From Myxococcota bacterium (GTDB taxonomy: Bacteria > Myxococcota_C > UBA6777): a stretch of DNA of 28,124 nt. Positions 1-7,682 of this stretch are shown here, in pieces. The DNA lies in contig CAUJFU010000166.1 of the NCBI GenBank assembly GCA_963169055.1, positions 1 to 28,124 on the forward strand, given 5' to 3'. The stretch's first letter is position 1. Each line of letters opens with the position of its first letter. A model generated the notes under the pieces. It was not told the DNA's origin, did no database searches, and was given only the letters and a program-made list of their open reading frames with translations. Both the position numbers and the translations under genes were made by a program.

Positions 1-309
1 CCCGAAGAAACCCAAGCCATCCTCTCCACAACGTCCCCGTATTATCGCGGTTATCTCTTGTGGCAAGCCTTCCCGCCTTTGCTCCTGCTATTTGTACGAA
101 AACCCGTAGGATTGATCGTGCTTTACGCCGTTATCGGCGCGTTGTTTATGCCATTTCTCGCCGGCAGCCTCTTGTGGATGAACAACCACCCGCGCTGGAT
201 GCCCGCCCCCTTACGCAACCGCTGGCCCTCCAACGCCACCCTCACGCTGTGCTTGCTACTCTTTCTTTGGCTGAGCTTTCGCGCTCTACGCACCTACCTC
301 GGGGGCTAA
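1..309 (+). CDS. C-terminus of an Nramp-family divalent metal transporter (5' truncated)
   Basis: Frame 1 is open from the first base of the window, so the visible 102 residues are the C-terminal end of a larger membrane protein. The segment has a Pro-rich turn followed by a hydrophobic helix (KPVGLIVLYAVIGALFMPFL), a short loop with LLWMNNHP, and a last hydrophobic helix near residues 79-93 before a TAA stop. The pattern 'VLYAV.GALFMPFLA..LLWMNN' followed by 'LRNRW.SN' and a final helix is what I recall from the last helices of bacterial Nramp (MntH-like) Mn2+/Fe2+ transporters, which act in the inner membrane. The start and all metal-binding residues (DPGN and MPH motifs in helices 1 and 6) lie outside the window, so the family call rests on the tail only. 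Another polytopic transporter is possible. Confidence 0.6.
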   Translation, partial: PEETQAILSTTSPYYRGYLLWQAFPPLLLLFVRKPVGLIVLYAVIGALFMPFLAGSLLWMNNHPRWMPAPLRNRWPSNATLTLCLLLFLWLSFRALRTYLGG

Positions 310-340
310 AAACAGACCCCACGCCAAGAACATCCCCTCA

Positions 341-463
341 AAGCCGTGTTCGCACCACTCCAAGCGACAGAGCCGTCTGGTTGAAAAACCTCCGTTCTCT
401 TCTCCAACACGGGGTCAAGGGGGCAGCGCTCCCTTGCGGGGCGTGGGGCAGCGCCCAACACAA
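341..463 (+). repeat. Dispersed 114-bp structured repeat, family 1, copy A
   Basis: This is one of three copies in the window (others at 13941-14068 on the minus strand and 21891-22018). All start with CCGTGTTCG, carry CAAGCGACAGAG-like and TGAAAAAC blocks, then ACACGGGGTCAAGGGG, and finish with CCCTTGCGGGGCGTGGGGC. Two local palindromes are visible here: CAAGGG/CCCTTG and GTGGGGC/GCCC. The start (CCGTGT) can also pair with the central ACACGG. The element lies between the transporter stop and the protease gene. No ORF in it looks real. The rest of the 310-703 gap holds a family 2 repeat and a possible promoter. Confidence 0.75.
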
Positions 464-555
464 ACCCACAAACCCACAAACCCAGCACACAAAACCTACC
501 CAACAAGTCGCTCCTATGCGATCATACGAAATTCGCCGATGGTGTGCGCCAACAT

Positions 556-581
556 GTAGGGGCATCCCCCTGTGGCTGCCC
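556..581 (+). repeat. Short dispersed repeat, family 2, copy 1
   Basis: A 26-bp unit GTAGGGGCA-CCCCC-TGTGGCTGCCC. Close relatives lie at 3653-3673, at 10966-10991 (reverse orientation) and, doubled, at 15183-15232. Each copy contains a short GGGGC(A)..GCCCC-type palindrome and sits between genes. Function is unknown. Confidence 0.7.
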
Positions 582-620
582 AATCACTGGGCGTTTACAA
601 CAGATCGCATCGACTCTTCG

Positions 621-648
621 TGTACACTTCTCACGGATATCGTATAAG
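621..648 (+). promoter_or_regulatory. Possible sigma70-type promoter for the metalloprotease gene
   Basis: TGTACA (621-626) and TATAAG (643-648) are separated by 16 bp and lie 55 bp upstream of the chosen ATG at 704. The -10 is good and the -35 matches the consensus at only four of six positions. Inferred from sequence only. Confidence 0.3.
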
Positions 649-703
649 AGTGAGAGCGAGAGCGAGAAGCAAGAATGTTGTGGAGCGAGGAGCGCCGAAA
701 AAG

Positions 704-3643
704 ATGGATAGTTTGCGATGGATCGGGATGGTGTTGGGGGTGTGGTTGTGTAGTGCGACAGCGTCGGCGTGGTCGCCGTTGGTGCGGGCGGGTCGATGCA
801 CGACAAGTGGCGCGAGTTGCACGTCGACGATGGGACAAACAGGCTCAGGCTGTTGCGATCCAAGCGCCGCCGATGCCCAAAGCTGCGCCCAAAAAACCTC
901 CTGCCAAGGCGAATTCTTGCGATGGCCCCAAAGCGCCTTGCCTTTGCGATGGTATCTTGTGGATCAACAGATGGCAGGCACCGAAGGCTGGATCTCCTTG
1001 ACGTTGACGCAGATCCAAAAAGCCTTCCAAGATGCGTGGACAACGTGGGAAGCCCCCGCCTGTACGAGCTTTCGCCAACGCTTCGCAGGAAACCTCCAAC
1101 GCCTACCCAACCCCCGCGATGGGGCTTTGACGCTGTATCTCGCAACGCCCCGTGAATGGGCGCTGATCGGCTTTCAAAGTGAAGTCCTTGCCTTTTCCAA
1201 CCCCACCGCACAGCCTTCGAGCGCAGCGCTTTTTGATGCCGATATCGTGTTTAATCCCAATCCGACGATCTCTTGGGGCGTACTGCCCACCCTCGACGCC
1301 AACGGACTCGATCTTGCGGCAGTCGCACAACACGAGATCGGCCATTCGTTGGGACTTGGCCACAGCCCCGATCCCAACGCGGCGATGTATTATACCGTCC
1401 GACAATATGGGCCGATATTCGGGCCTCTTCCATCGGATGATCAACAAGCCATCTGCGCGCTCTATCCTGCGCAGACCTGCCAACAAGACAAAGACTGCGG
1501 CCCCTGTCGAACCTGTCTGCAAGGCCGTTGTGACGACCTTATCCCTCTGCCTGCCCAAGCCTGCAAAGCCTGCAACACCTCCACCGACTGCGGTCAAGGC
1601 GGATACTGCGCCGAAACATGGCAAGGTGGGCGCTGTGTGTTTTCGTGCGGCCCAAACGATTGTTGCCCCCAAGGCTACCTCTGCCAACAAAGCGACGGAG
1701 CCAAGCGCTGCCTCCCACAACAAGCTTCTTGCGACACCGCCCCCTGCGCAAACGACGCTGCTTGCGGTAAAAACGGCTCCTGTCTCCAAAATGCCTGCAA
1801 GAATCCAAGCCGCCCCCAAAACAGCCTGTGCAAACGCGACTGCACCCAAAGCGGCGACTGCCCTCCCGACGAAGCCTGTGTCTTGTACACCTCCTCGATC
1901 CGACGCTGCGCCAAACGCTGCCTCGAAGGCTGGTGCCCCGCAGGTTTTCGCTGCCGCTCCCAAGACAACACCCCCGTCTGTCTCCCCGAAGATCCGCGCC
2001 TTTGCCCCTGCACCGCAGACGCCGACTGCCCCACCTCACAAAGCTGCCTCCAAGGCTTTTGCCAGCGATCTGACGGAAACACCACCCTCGAACCTTGCTC
2101 CAACCAAGTCTCTTGCCGCCTTGGGATGACCTGCCTGAGCATCAACCAAGAAGCTCGATGCGTTCGGATATGTGGAGCCAATAGCGCAGTGGCTCTCGGT
2201 AGCAACGGGCTTCCTTGCCTCCAAGGTTTTTGCGCCCCCGGCCTCCAATGCGCCGAGATCACGGGCGTTGGCCCTGTCTGTATGAAACGCTGCAACCTCG
2301 ACGCCGATTGCAGCGGCTCTTCCTGCCGCGCCGTCGGCTCCGACAAGTTCTGCCTCTGCCAACAAGACGCCCAATGCACCAACAACGAACGCTGTCAAAC
2401 CACCTTTCTCTCCCCCATCCAAGCAGGCGCTTGTAGCCCCCCAACACCCGATGTCACCTGCGCCCTCAACGAAGCCTGCACCTCGATCATGCCCGGCCTT
2501 TCGATCTGCCTACCGCCCCCACCACCTCCCCCCCAAGGCCGACAAATCGGCGAAGTCTGTGATGCCTTTTCGCCTTGTGATCGCGGCCTAGTCTGCATCG
2601 AAGGAAACCAAAAAAGCTTTTGTTTTGAAAGCTGCCTCGAAGGTCTGCCTTGTCTCCAAGGTGGGATCTGTGTCCGAAGGCGCGGAGGCATCGGCCAATG
2701 CGTCTGCAAAGATGACACACAATGCCCTTCCGATCGCACCTGCAAAGAGCTTGAGCCACAAACCTTTACTTGTGTCTGCAAAGATCCCAACAACTGCAAA
2801 CGCTGTGGAGACCGCCTCTGCGAGGCCCAACGCGGCGAAAACTGCGAAACCTGCCCCCAAGATTGCGCCTGCAACGGTAGTGAATCCTGCATCAGCGGCA
2901 TCTGCACACAGACTTGTGGCGACGGAAACTGCGCAAACAACGAAGATTGTTCCTCTTGTCCCCAAGACTGCGCTTGCAACAAAAGCGAGATCTGCTCCAA
3001 CGGGCGCTGCACCACTTGTGGCAACGGAACATGCGAACAAAGCGAAAACTGCTCGACTTGCCCGATCGACTGCGATTGCCCCACAACCCAACAATGCCTT
3101 AACGCTCGCTGTACCAGCCCTTCTTGCGGCAACGCAAAATGCGAGTCCAACCTCGGCGAACATTGCGAAAACTGCCCCGAAGATTGCGCTTGTCCGACAG
3201 GAAAAGAATGTCAGGCCGGTCAATGTATTCAACGCTGTGGTGACGGGCTTTGCGAGGCATTACGTGGCGAAACCTGCGCTTCCTGTCCCCAAGATTGCGG
3301 CTGCCCTAGCGGATCGGCTTGCATCGCGGGCATCTGTGGCAAAGCCTGTGGCGACGGAACCTGTGATGCTTTCCGTGGCGAAAATTGCACCTCTTGCCCC
3401 CAAGATTGCGGCTGCCCGAAAGAACGCATCTGCCGAGGTAGCGCTTGCCTTGATGCCACCACTGCTTGCGGTGGCCCCGGCTCCATCGTCTGCACCACCC
3501 CCAACGCACCCTGCAAACTCGAATGCACCAAAAGCGGCTGTTCCTGCCACTCCACTCCCACCCATCCCCTCCACACACCACTGCTGTTTTTGCTGCTCTT
3601 GCTCCTGCCCATCGCTCGACGAACAAAGCTCCGCAGGGTGTGA
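704..3643 (+). CDS. Secreted matrixin-like zinc metalloprotease with Cys-rich repeats and a MYXO-CTERM-like tail
   Basis: This 979-residue protein is predicted to be an exported zinc protease. The ATG at 704 follows a GAGCGAGG ribosome site and opens a signal peptide (hydrophobic core MVLGVWLCSATASA); upstream in-frame starts give no signal peptide. The metzincin zinc site HEIGHSLGLGHS is at residues 210-221, followed by the likely Met-turn Ala-Ala-Met (NAAMYYT), as in matrixins (M10). From about residue 270 to 690 the chain is dense in Cys with short EGF-like or dickkopf-like modules and one Pro run. Residues about 700-905 hold six repeats of the form CGDGxC...GExCxxCPQDCxC. The end has Gly-Cys-Ser-Cys, a Leu-rich helix (LLFLLLLLLPIARR) and basic residues, which resembles the MYXO-CTERM signal that anchors or processes surface proteins in Myxococcota. 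Substrate unknown. The zinc site and the export signal are directly visible; the sorting role is inferred. Confidence 0.85.
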   Translation: MDSLRWIGMVLGVWLCSATASAWSPLVRAGRCTTSGASCTSTMGQTGSGCCDPSAADAQSCAQKTSCQGEFLRWPQSALPLRWYLVDQQMAGTEGWISLTLTQIQKAFQDAWTTWEAPACTSFRQRFAGNLQRLPNPRDGALTLYLATPREWALIGFQSEVLAFSNPTAQPSSAALFDADIVFNPNPTISWGVLPTLDANGLDLAAVAQHEIGHSLGLGHSPDPNAAMYYTVRQYGPIFGPLPSDDQQAICALYPAQTCQQDKDCGPCRTCLQGRCDDLIPLPAQACKACNTSTDCGQGGYCAETWQGGRCVFSCGPNDCCPQGYLCQQSDGAKRCLPQQASCDTAPCANDAACGKNGSCLQNACKNPSRPQNSLCKRDCTQSGDCPPDEACVLYTSSIRRCAKRCLEGWCPAGFRCRSQDNTPVCLPEDPRLCPCTADADCPTSQSCLQGFCQRSDGNTTLEPCSNQVSCRLGMTCLSINQEARCVRICGANSAVALGSNGLPCLQGFCAPGLQCAEITGVGPVCMKRCNLDADCSGSSCRAVGSDKFCLCQQDAQCTNNERCQTTFLSPIQAGACSPPTPDVTCALNEACTSIMPGLSICLPPPPPPPQGRQIGEVCDAFSPCDRGLVCIEGNQKSFCFESCLEGLPCLQGGICVRRRGGIGQCVCKDDTQCPSDRTCKELEPQTFTCVCKDPNNCKRCGDRLCEAQRGENCETCPQDCACNGSESCISGICTQTCGDGNCANNEDCSSCPQDCACNKSEICSNGRCTTCGNGTCEQSENCSTCPIDCDCPTTQQCLNARCTSPSCGNAKCESNLGEHCENCPEDCACPTGKECQAGQCIQRCGDGLCEALRGETCASCPQDCGCPSGSACIAGICGKACGDGTCDAFRGENCTSCPQDCGCPKERICRGSACLDATTACGGPGSIVCTTPNAPCKLECTKSGCSCHSTPTHPLHTPLLFLLLLLLPIARRTKLRRV

Positions 3644-3652
3644 TCGCAAAAC

Positions 3653-3673
3653 GTAGGGGCAGCCCCCTGCGGC
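3653..3673 (+). repeat. Short dispersed repeat, family 2, copy 2
   Basis: GTAGGGGCAGCCCCCTGCGGC lies just after the protease stop codon. It is preceded by TGTGATCGCAAAAC, nearly the same lead-in as the doubled copy near 15180 (TGTGATCGAAAAAG), so the repeated unit is longer than the GC-rich core at these two sites. Confidence 0.65.
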
Positions 3674-3722
3674 GAACACTCGGACACATCCTCCGTAAAT
3701 CCCGTCTAGCAGGATATCTCTG

Positions 3723-4004
3723 ACAGGGGTACAGATCGCGTCACCCTCACCCCTGCCCTTCGGGCATCCCCTCTCCCTGCGACGCTCGCAAAGCCTCGCT
3801 GCAAGGCGAGGGGAAAAGAGCAAAGCCCCTCACAGAGCAAAGCTGTGGCGGCTACACGGCAAGGTGAAGTGTGCATCGTCCTAGAGCATCCGCCTTCTTC
3901 CCCCCCCTCTCCCCGCGACGCTACGCTGCGGAGGCGAGGGGGCAGGGGGGTGAGGGGTAAGAACATCGCGAATCCTCTGCCTATTTCGCGATTTGTACCC
4001 CTGT
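3723..4004. mobile_element. MITE-like element with 18-bp terminal inverted repeats
   Basis: ACAGGGGTACAGATCGCG at 3723-3740 is the inverted repeat of CGCGATTTGTACCCCTGT at 3987-4004, with one mismatch in 18. Inside are a second, weaker inverted pair (ACCCTCACCCCTGCCC on the left and GGCAGGGGGGTGAGGGGT on the right, about 3741-3958) and two related blocks built on CCCTCTCCC..GCGACGCT..GGCGAGGGG. The 282-bp unit has no credible coding sequence, and no flanking target duplication was recognised. It fills most of the gene-free stretch 3644-4199. Confidence 0.55.
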
Positions 4005-4009
4005 AAAAG

Positions 4010-4060
4010 GGGGACAAGCTCTTTTTGTTTGGGGACAAGCTCTTTTTGTTTGGGGACAAG
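4010..4060 (+). repeat. 21-bp tandem repeat, 2.4 copies
   Basis: GGGGACAAGCTCTTTTTGTTT is present at 4010-4030 and again, exactly, at 4031-4051. A third partial copy (GGGGACAAGCT) starts at 4052. The array starts six bases after the MITE-like element and lies 140 bp upstream of the ATG at 4200. It could serve as a transcription-factor site array or simply be slippage-derived. Confidence 0.75.
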
Positions 4061-4199
4061 CTTCGCGCAGCAAAAAAACGCGAAAAAGCAAGAAGAGCTT
4101 GCGTTTGGGGTGTGTTTGTGGCAGATCCACAGCACCCCCCAAAGGCTCTCGCTCCAAGCAGTGTGCTACGCTCCAAACCAAAAAACACGAGGAGTTCCA

Positions 4200-5003
4200 A
4201 TGCGGAAAAGGGAAAAAGATCAGCTTGTCGACGCGACCACTTTTTTGCACGGTTGTCGAAAGAAAGAGATCATGCAAGCGCTTTCAACGCGAGGATTCAG
4301 TCCACAAGAGCGTGCCAAGGGCGCTCAACTGCTTGTGGCGTTCTTGAACGAGCAAGCGCAAGAAGAACCAACAGGCGAAGAAGCGACACAAAGATCCGTT
4401 CTTCGCGAACTCGATATGTGGGAAAACGATTGGTTTCCCATCGCAGATGTGATCCTTTCGCAGTACTATCCCGCCACCCACAAGCGGATCTTTCACAACC
4501 TCTCCCAACAACAAGGCCCCCGCGTCATCCTTTCGGTGAGTCAATTCTTGATGCGTGTCGAACAACTCGCACACTCCAGCAGCGAGGAGGAAAAAGCAGC
4601 TTTTGCCCACCTTGAAAGTCGCGGTCTCCACGCAGAAGAACGCCAGCGCGCCAAAGCCCTTTTGACGGAAATTCTGGGGATGGAGCGCTTCCCGACAGAA
4701 GAAACTGCGATCCAACAGATCGAGCAAAAAGTCCCCACGCTCGCTTATCTCGCAGAAGAACCACCCGCAGCATCCCACTCCACAAACAAAGAAAACAAGG
4801 AAGCCAACGACAGCGAAGAGGCCGACGAACCGAACACTCCGCAGATCCAAGCAGCCTTTGATGCTTTGATGCGCTGGCATCGGGAATGGAGTACGATCGC
4901 TCGCAAAGTCATCACCCGCAAAGATCACTTGATCGCGCTGGGTCTGCGCCAACGCACTCGCCACGCAAAGCTCTCACCGCCTCCTCCCGAACCGACCCCC
5001 TAA
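4200..5003 (+). CDS. Unrecognised helical protein, 267 aa
   Basis: I do not recognise a family. The ATG at 4200 is chosen because it follows a clear GAGGAG ribosome site (CACGAGGAGTTCCA). The frame stays open further upstream, but it runs through the tandem repeat and is probably not translated. The product has no signal peptide or membrane helix. It is rich in Glu, Gln, Arg and Ala and looks largely alpha-helical through residue about 195 (e.g. SSSEEEKAAFAHLESRG). Then comes an acidic low-complexity linker (about 199-223, NKENKEANDSEEADE) and a short basic C-terminal helix ending in a Pro run. Probably cytoplasmic. It is flanked by non-coding repeats upstream and a separately promoted regulator gene downstream, so context gives no function. 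Confidence 0.6.
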   Translation: MRKREKDQLVDATTFLHGCRKKEIMQALSTRGFSPQERAKGAQLLVAFLNEQAQEEPTGEEATQRSVLRELDMWENDWFPIADVILSQYYPATHKRIFHNLSQQQGPRVILSVSQFLMRVEQLAHSSSEEEKAAFAHLESRGLHAEERQRAKALLTEILGMERFPTEETAIQQIEQKVPTLAYLAEEPPAASHSTNKENKEANDSEEADEPNTPQIQAAFDALMRWHREWSTIARKVITRKDHLIALGLRQRTRHAKLSPPPPEPTP

Positions 5004-5128
5004 CAACCTCCGCCCCCTCCTCGCTCACAACCCCCCGCCCAGAGTCGAACGCATCGCCCGTGCGCAAACCTGTTGTGCGACGGCGCTTTCTATTCTGAAC
5101 ACTACATCAAAAATAAGAAAGAGAGATA

Positions 5129-5157
5129 TTGACAGCAAAGAGAGAACAAAGTACAAA
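5129..5157 (+). promoter_or_regulatory. Likely sigma70-type promoter for the PaaX-like regulator gene
   Basis: TTGACA at 5129-5134, a 17-bp spacer and TACAAA at 5152-5157, within an A-rich tract. It lies about 86 bp upstream of the ATG at 5244. The -35 matches the consensus exactly. Confidence 0.5.
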
Positions 5158-5243
5158 GCGCGCCGAATCGCCAAATGGGTGGAAGACCAGCGACGTGGAT
5201 CGGCTGTTTCTGCCCCGAAAGATCGAAGAGAAAGAGGTAGAAG

Positions 5244-6092
5244 ATGTCGGAGAATCCATCGACGCGCAAAGTGATCTTGCAATTGTTGACAGCGGCAGGC
5301 CCGACGTATGTCCCTGTGCAGGGGCTGGTGTATGGGATGTCGTTGTTGGGCGTGAACGAGAACTGCTTGCGGGTGACGTTGGCGCGGCTGAAACAAGAGC
5401 GGCTCGTGGAGTTGGGACGACGGGGCGAATATCGTCTGGGCCCTGCGGCGCGGGCATTGAGCGAAGAGATCGCGGCGTGGCGTCAGATCGAAGAAAAAGT
5501 CGAGACATGGGATGGGACTTGGATCGGGGTGCATACAGCGGGACTGTCTTCGCAACGCAAAACCGCTCGTCAACGGCAACGAGCACTCAAGCTGCTGGGC
5601 TTTCGCCAATGGTGTACGGGACTTGAGCTGCGCCCGAACAATCTGCGCGGTGGGATCGAGCGAACCCGTGAGCGGCTTCGCAATCTGGGCCTCGAAGCGC
5701 AAGCACCGATATTTCGACTCTCCGACTGGAATCCTGCCCCCGAAAAAGCCATCACCAAACTGTGGTCGATTGAAAAGCTTCATCGCCAATACACCCAAAT
5801 GGTCGAGCGATTGGAGTCCAGCGTTTCTCAATTTCCGCACCTCACCCCCGAAGAAGCAGGGAGAGAGAGCTTTTGGCTTGGATCCGAAGCCATGAGGCTT
5901 TTGCTGCTGGATCCGTTGCTTCCGCCACCGCTTTGCCGCGAAGATCTACGCCGACGCCTCCGCGATACCATGCTGCATTACGATCGACAAAGCCGCTTGG
6001 TCTGGGAACAGATCATCCAACCGATCTCCCATATCCCCACCCTCACGGCCCCCTACCGCCCGATGATATCGCAGACATCTGCGTTTGTGTGA
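5244..6092 (+). CDS. PaaX-family transcriptional regulator
   Basis: A 282-residue cytoplasmic protein with PaaX architecture. An N-terminal winged-helix DNA-binding domain spans about residues 8-68 (RKVILQLLTAAGPTY, a recognition segment around NENCLRVTLARLKQERLVE, and a wing RRGEYRLG). Next is the central 'W.DGTWIGVHTAG' region (about 89-100), the GFRQWCTGLELRPNNL stretch (about 118-134), and a helical C-terminal domain. PaaX proteins in enterobacteria and pseudomonads repress phenylacetate catabolism and are released by phenylacetyl-CoA. No paa genes are visible here, so the inducer and targets may differ. The ATG at 5244 has a GAGG site six bases upstream. The next gene starts 75 bp downstream on the same strand and may be a target or operon partner. 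Confidence 0.8.
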   Translation: MSENPSTRKVILQLLTAAGPTYVPVQGLVYGMSLLGVNENCLRVTLARLKQERLVELGRRGEYRLGPAARALSEEIAAWRQIEEKVETWDGTWIGVHTAGLSSQRKTARQRQRALKLLGFRQWCTGLELRPNNLRGGIERTRERLRNLGLEAQAPIFRLSDWNPAPEKAITKLWSIEKLHRQYTQMVERLESSVSQFPHLTPEEAGRESFWLGSEAMRLLLLDPLLPPPLCREDLRRRLRDTMLHYDRQSRLVWEQIIQPISHIPTLTAPYRPMISQTSAFV

Positions 6093-6110
6093 ACCGCCCA
6101 AATCGTTGAT

Positions 6111-6208
6111 GGGTGTCGATATTCGTTCCTCAACTGATCCACAAAGCCCGCGAAGCTGGGGGTGTCGATGCTCGCTCCTCAACTGATCCACGAAGCCCGC
6201 GAAGCGAT
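6111..6208 (+). repeat. 49-bp tandem duplication across the dehydratase start codon
   Basis: Two adjacent 49-bp units begin with GGGTGTCGAT at 6111 and 6160 and differ at a handful of positions (for example ATATTCGTT versus ATGCTCGCT). The second unit encodes the real N-terminus MLAPQLIHEAREA. The first would encode a near-copy, IFVPQLIHKAREA, but is out of frame because 49 is not a multiple of three, and it has ATA where the ATG should be. It therefore appears to be a decayed duplicate of the gene's 5' end. Confidence 0.85.
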
Positions 6209-7154
6209 CGCGCCGTATCTTGCGCCGACTCCGTTGATCTATTCGGAACCGCTCAGCCGTTTATGCAAGCGTCCTGTCTGGTTGAAGCTTGAAAGCCTCC
6301 ATCTGACGGGATCTTTCAAAGTGCGACCCGCTTTTTTTGGGTTATTGCGAAACCTCTCGATCTGCCGGCAACGCGGTGTATTGACGTCTTCTTCAGGGAA
6401 CTTTGCGCAAGCGGTGGCTTATGCAGCGCAACGTCTCGATGTATCGGCTTGCATCGTCATGCGCGAAGACACCTCACCGTTCAAACTGGCACGAACCCAA
6501 CAATGGGGTGCAGAGATCGTCTTTTGCGCACCTCACCACCAAGCGCGATGGGATACCACGCATCGCCTCCAAGAAGAACGCGGCGTACCGCTATTGCATC
6601 CCTACGATACAGCCGAAACCATCGCGGCTAACGGAACGATTGCACTTGAATTGTTGGAACAGCTCGATCAGGACTTTGATATCTGGGTGCCTGTGAGCGG
6701 AGGCGGACTGATCGGGGGGATCAGCCTTGCCCTCGAAGCCCACGGTGGTTCGTGCCGTGTGTATGGCGTTCAACCTGCCGTCAATGCTTCGATGGCGCGC
6801 TCGCTCGAAGCGGGTTATCCGCTCACAGTCGAACACTTCACGACACGCGCAGATGCGCTGGTGGCGGCGATGCCGGGAACACTGGGCTTTGCCATCGCCA
6901 AACGCAACGCGGTCGCGGTCGCGCTTGTAGAAGAAGAGGCTCTTGATCTGGGGGTTTCGTTTCTGGCTCAAGAACACAAACTGATTGCCGAACACGGCGG
7001 AGCCATCGCGGTTTCAGCGATCCTTCAATCTCCCCCCACGCCTACCTCCCGCCCGCTGGTGCTCGTCGTCAGCGGCGGAAATATCGCCCCCACCGCATTC
7101 GCAGACATCCTCTTATGGACGAACGTGATGCGCGCTAAGCAAAGCGATCTGTGA
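6168..7154 (+). CDS. PLP-dependent serine/threonine dehydratase (fold type II), no ACT domain
   Basis: A 328-residue enzyme of the threonine dehydratase/serine racemase group, predicted to deaminate L-threonine or L-serine to 2-oxobutyrate or pyruvate in the cytoplasm. Visible motifs are the PLP-lysine segment LTGSFKVRPA (Lys about residue 51), the substrate loop SSSGNFAQ, the phosphate-binding glycines SGGGLIGG, and the C-terminal SGGN. Length fits the short catabolic or racemase-type enzymes; the ACT-like regulatory domain of biosynthetic IlvA is absent. The ATG at 6168 follows a GGGGG tract by five bases; a GTG at 6162 is an alternative. The start lies inside the second unit of a 49-bp duplication. 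The 3' end overlaps the convergent LeuA-domain gene by 42 bp. Threonine versus serine preference cannot be told from sequence here. Confidence 0.85.
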   Translation: MLAPQLIHEAREAIAPYLAPTPLIYSEPLSRLCKRPVWLKLESLHLTGSFKVRPAFFGLLRNLSICRQRGVLTSSSGNFAQAVAYAAQRLDVSACIVMREDTSPFKLARTQQWGAEIVFCAPHHQARWDTTHRLQEERGVPLLHPYDTAETIAANGTIALELLEQLDQDFDIWVPVSGGGLIGGISLALEAHGGSCRVYGVQPAVNASMARSLEAGYPLTVEHFTTRADALVAAMPGTLGFAIAKRNAVAVALVEEEALDLGVSFLAQEHKLIAEHGGAIAVSAILQSPPTPTSRPLVLVVSGGNIAPTAFADILLWTNVMRAKQSDL

Positions 7155-7682
7155 TTGGAGTTGTTGTGCGACGTCGCGTTGTTCGGCTTTTTGAGCCTCA
7201 CGCAGACGTTCTTGAAGGGTTTGTGTGGCCTTTTCGCTGTTCGCAAAGAATTCGACCATCCGCAAGATGCACTCCATATTGGCGCGCAACATACTGCGCG
7301 AACGGGCGACGAAGTAATAATCTTGTTTGTCGGCGCTTTGAAAACGCAGGGTGACTTCGGCCTCGGCATCGGTGGGATGCTCGCGATCCGAATCAGGGAT
7401 GCTGCGCAGTTTTATCCCCGCAAAACGGATGCCTTTTAAGCTCGGATACTGCGAGGAAAATCGCTCTTTAACTGCCACAAAGAAAGCGTCAAAGGCACCT
7501 ACGCCTGCGCCTTCGAGCGTCACCGACTCTTCTTCAGGAAAGCACTTGAGCGTCGCCAAGATCCGACTGGGTTCTTCGCCCATGCTCTCGTCGATATGAA
7601 AAGAAACAAGTTCCATCCGTAAGCGATTTTCTTGCAGGGTTTCTCGGATCAAACGCACAGAGTCTTGATGTCGTATGTGCAT
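7113..7682 (-). CDS. Stand-alone LeuA-type allosteric (dimerisation) domain protein
   Basis: A 189-residue protein whose residues about 45-150 match the C-terminal regulatory domain of 2-isopropylmalate and citramalate synthases: an 'EGAGVGAFDAFFVAVKE' block, a 'LKGIRFAGIKLRSIP' strand and loop, 'TDAEAEVTLRF', and a final helix 'ARSRSMLRANMECILRMVE'. In LeuA this fold binds leucine. No catalytic TIM barrel is present. A C-terminal coiled helix rich in Gln, Glu and Ala follows (about 156-182). The ATG at 7682 is preferred over a longer frame to 7889 because a strong promoter sits at 7807-7835, inside that longer frame; a GTG at 7694 is also possible. It is convergent with the dehydratase, whose reaction can feed isoleucine synthesis. 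A link to branched-chain amino acid sensing is inference. Confidence 0.7.
   Translation of the reverse strand: MHIRHQDSVRLIRETLQENRLRMELVSFHIDESMGEEPSRILATLKCFPEEESVTLEGAGVGAFDAFFVAVKERFSSQYPSLKGIRFAGIKLRSIPDSDREHPTDAEAEVTLRFQSADKQDYYFVARSRSMLRANMECILRMVEFFANSEKATQTLQERLREAQKAEQRDVAQQLQSQIALLSAHHVRP

Noticed and set aside
310-703. tRNA or rRNA gene in the GC-rich palindromic stretch
   Set aside because: The palindromes do not fit a cloverleaf (no T-loop GTTCGA with matching acceptor stem), and the same sequence recurs as a dispersed repeat.
1103-3232. Several minus- and plus-strand frames of 200-340 aa within the protease gene
   Set aside because: They follow the Cys-codon periodicity of the real gene in other frames and give low-complexity translations without starts or ribosome sites.
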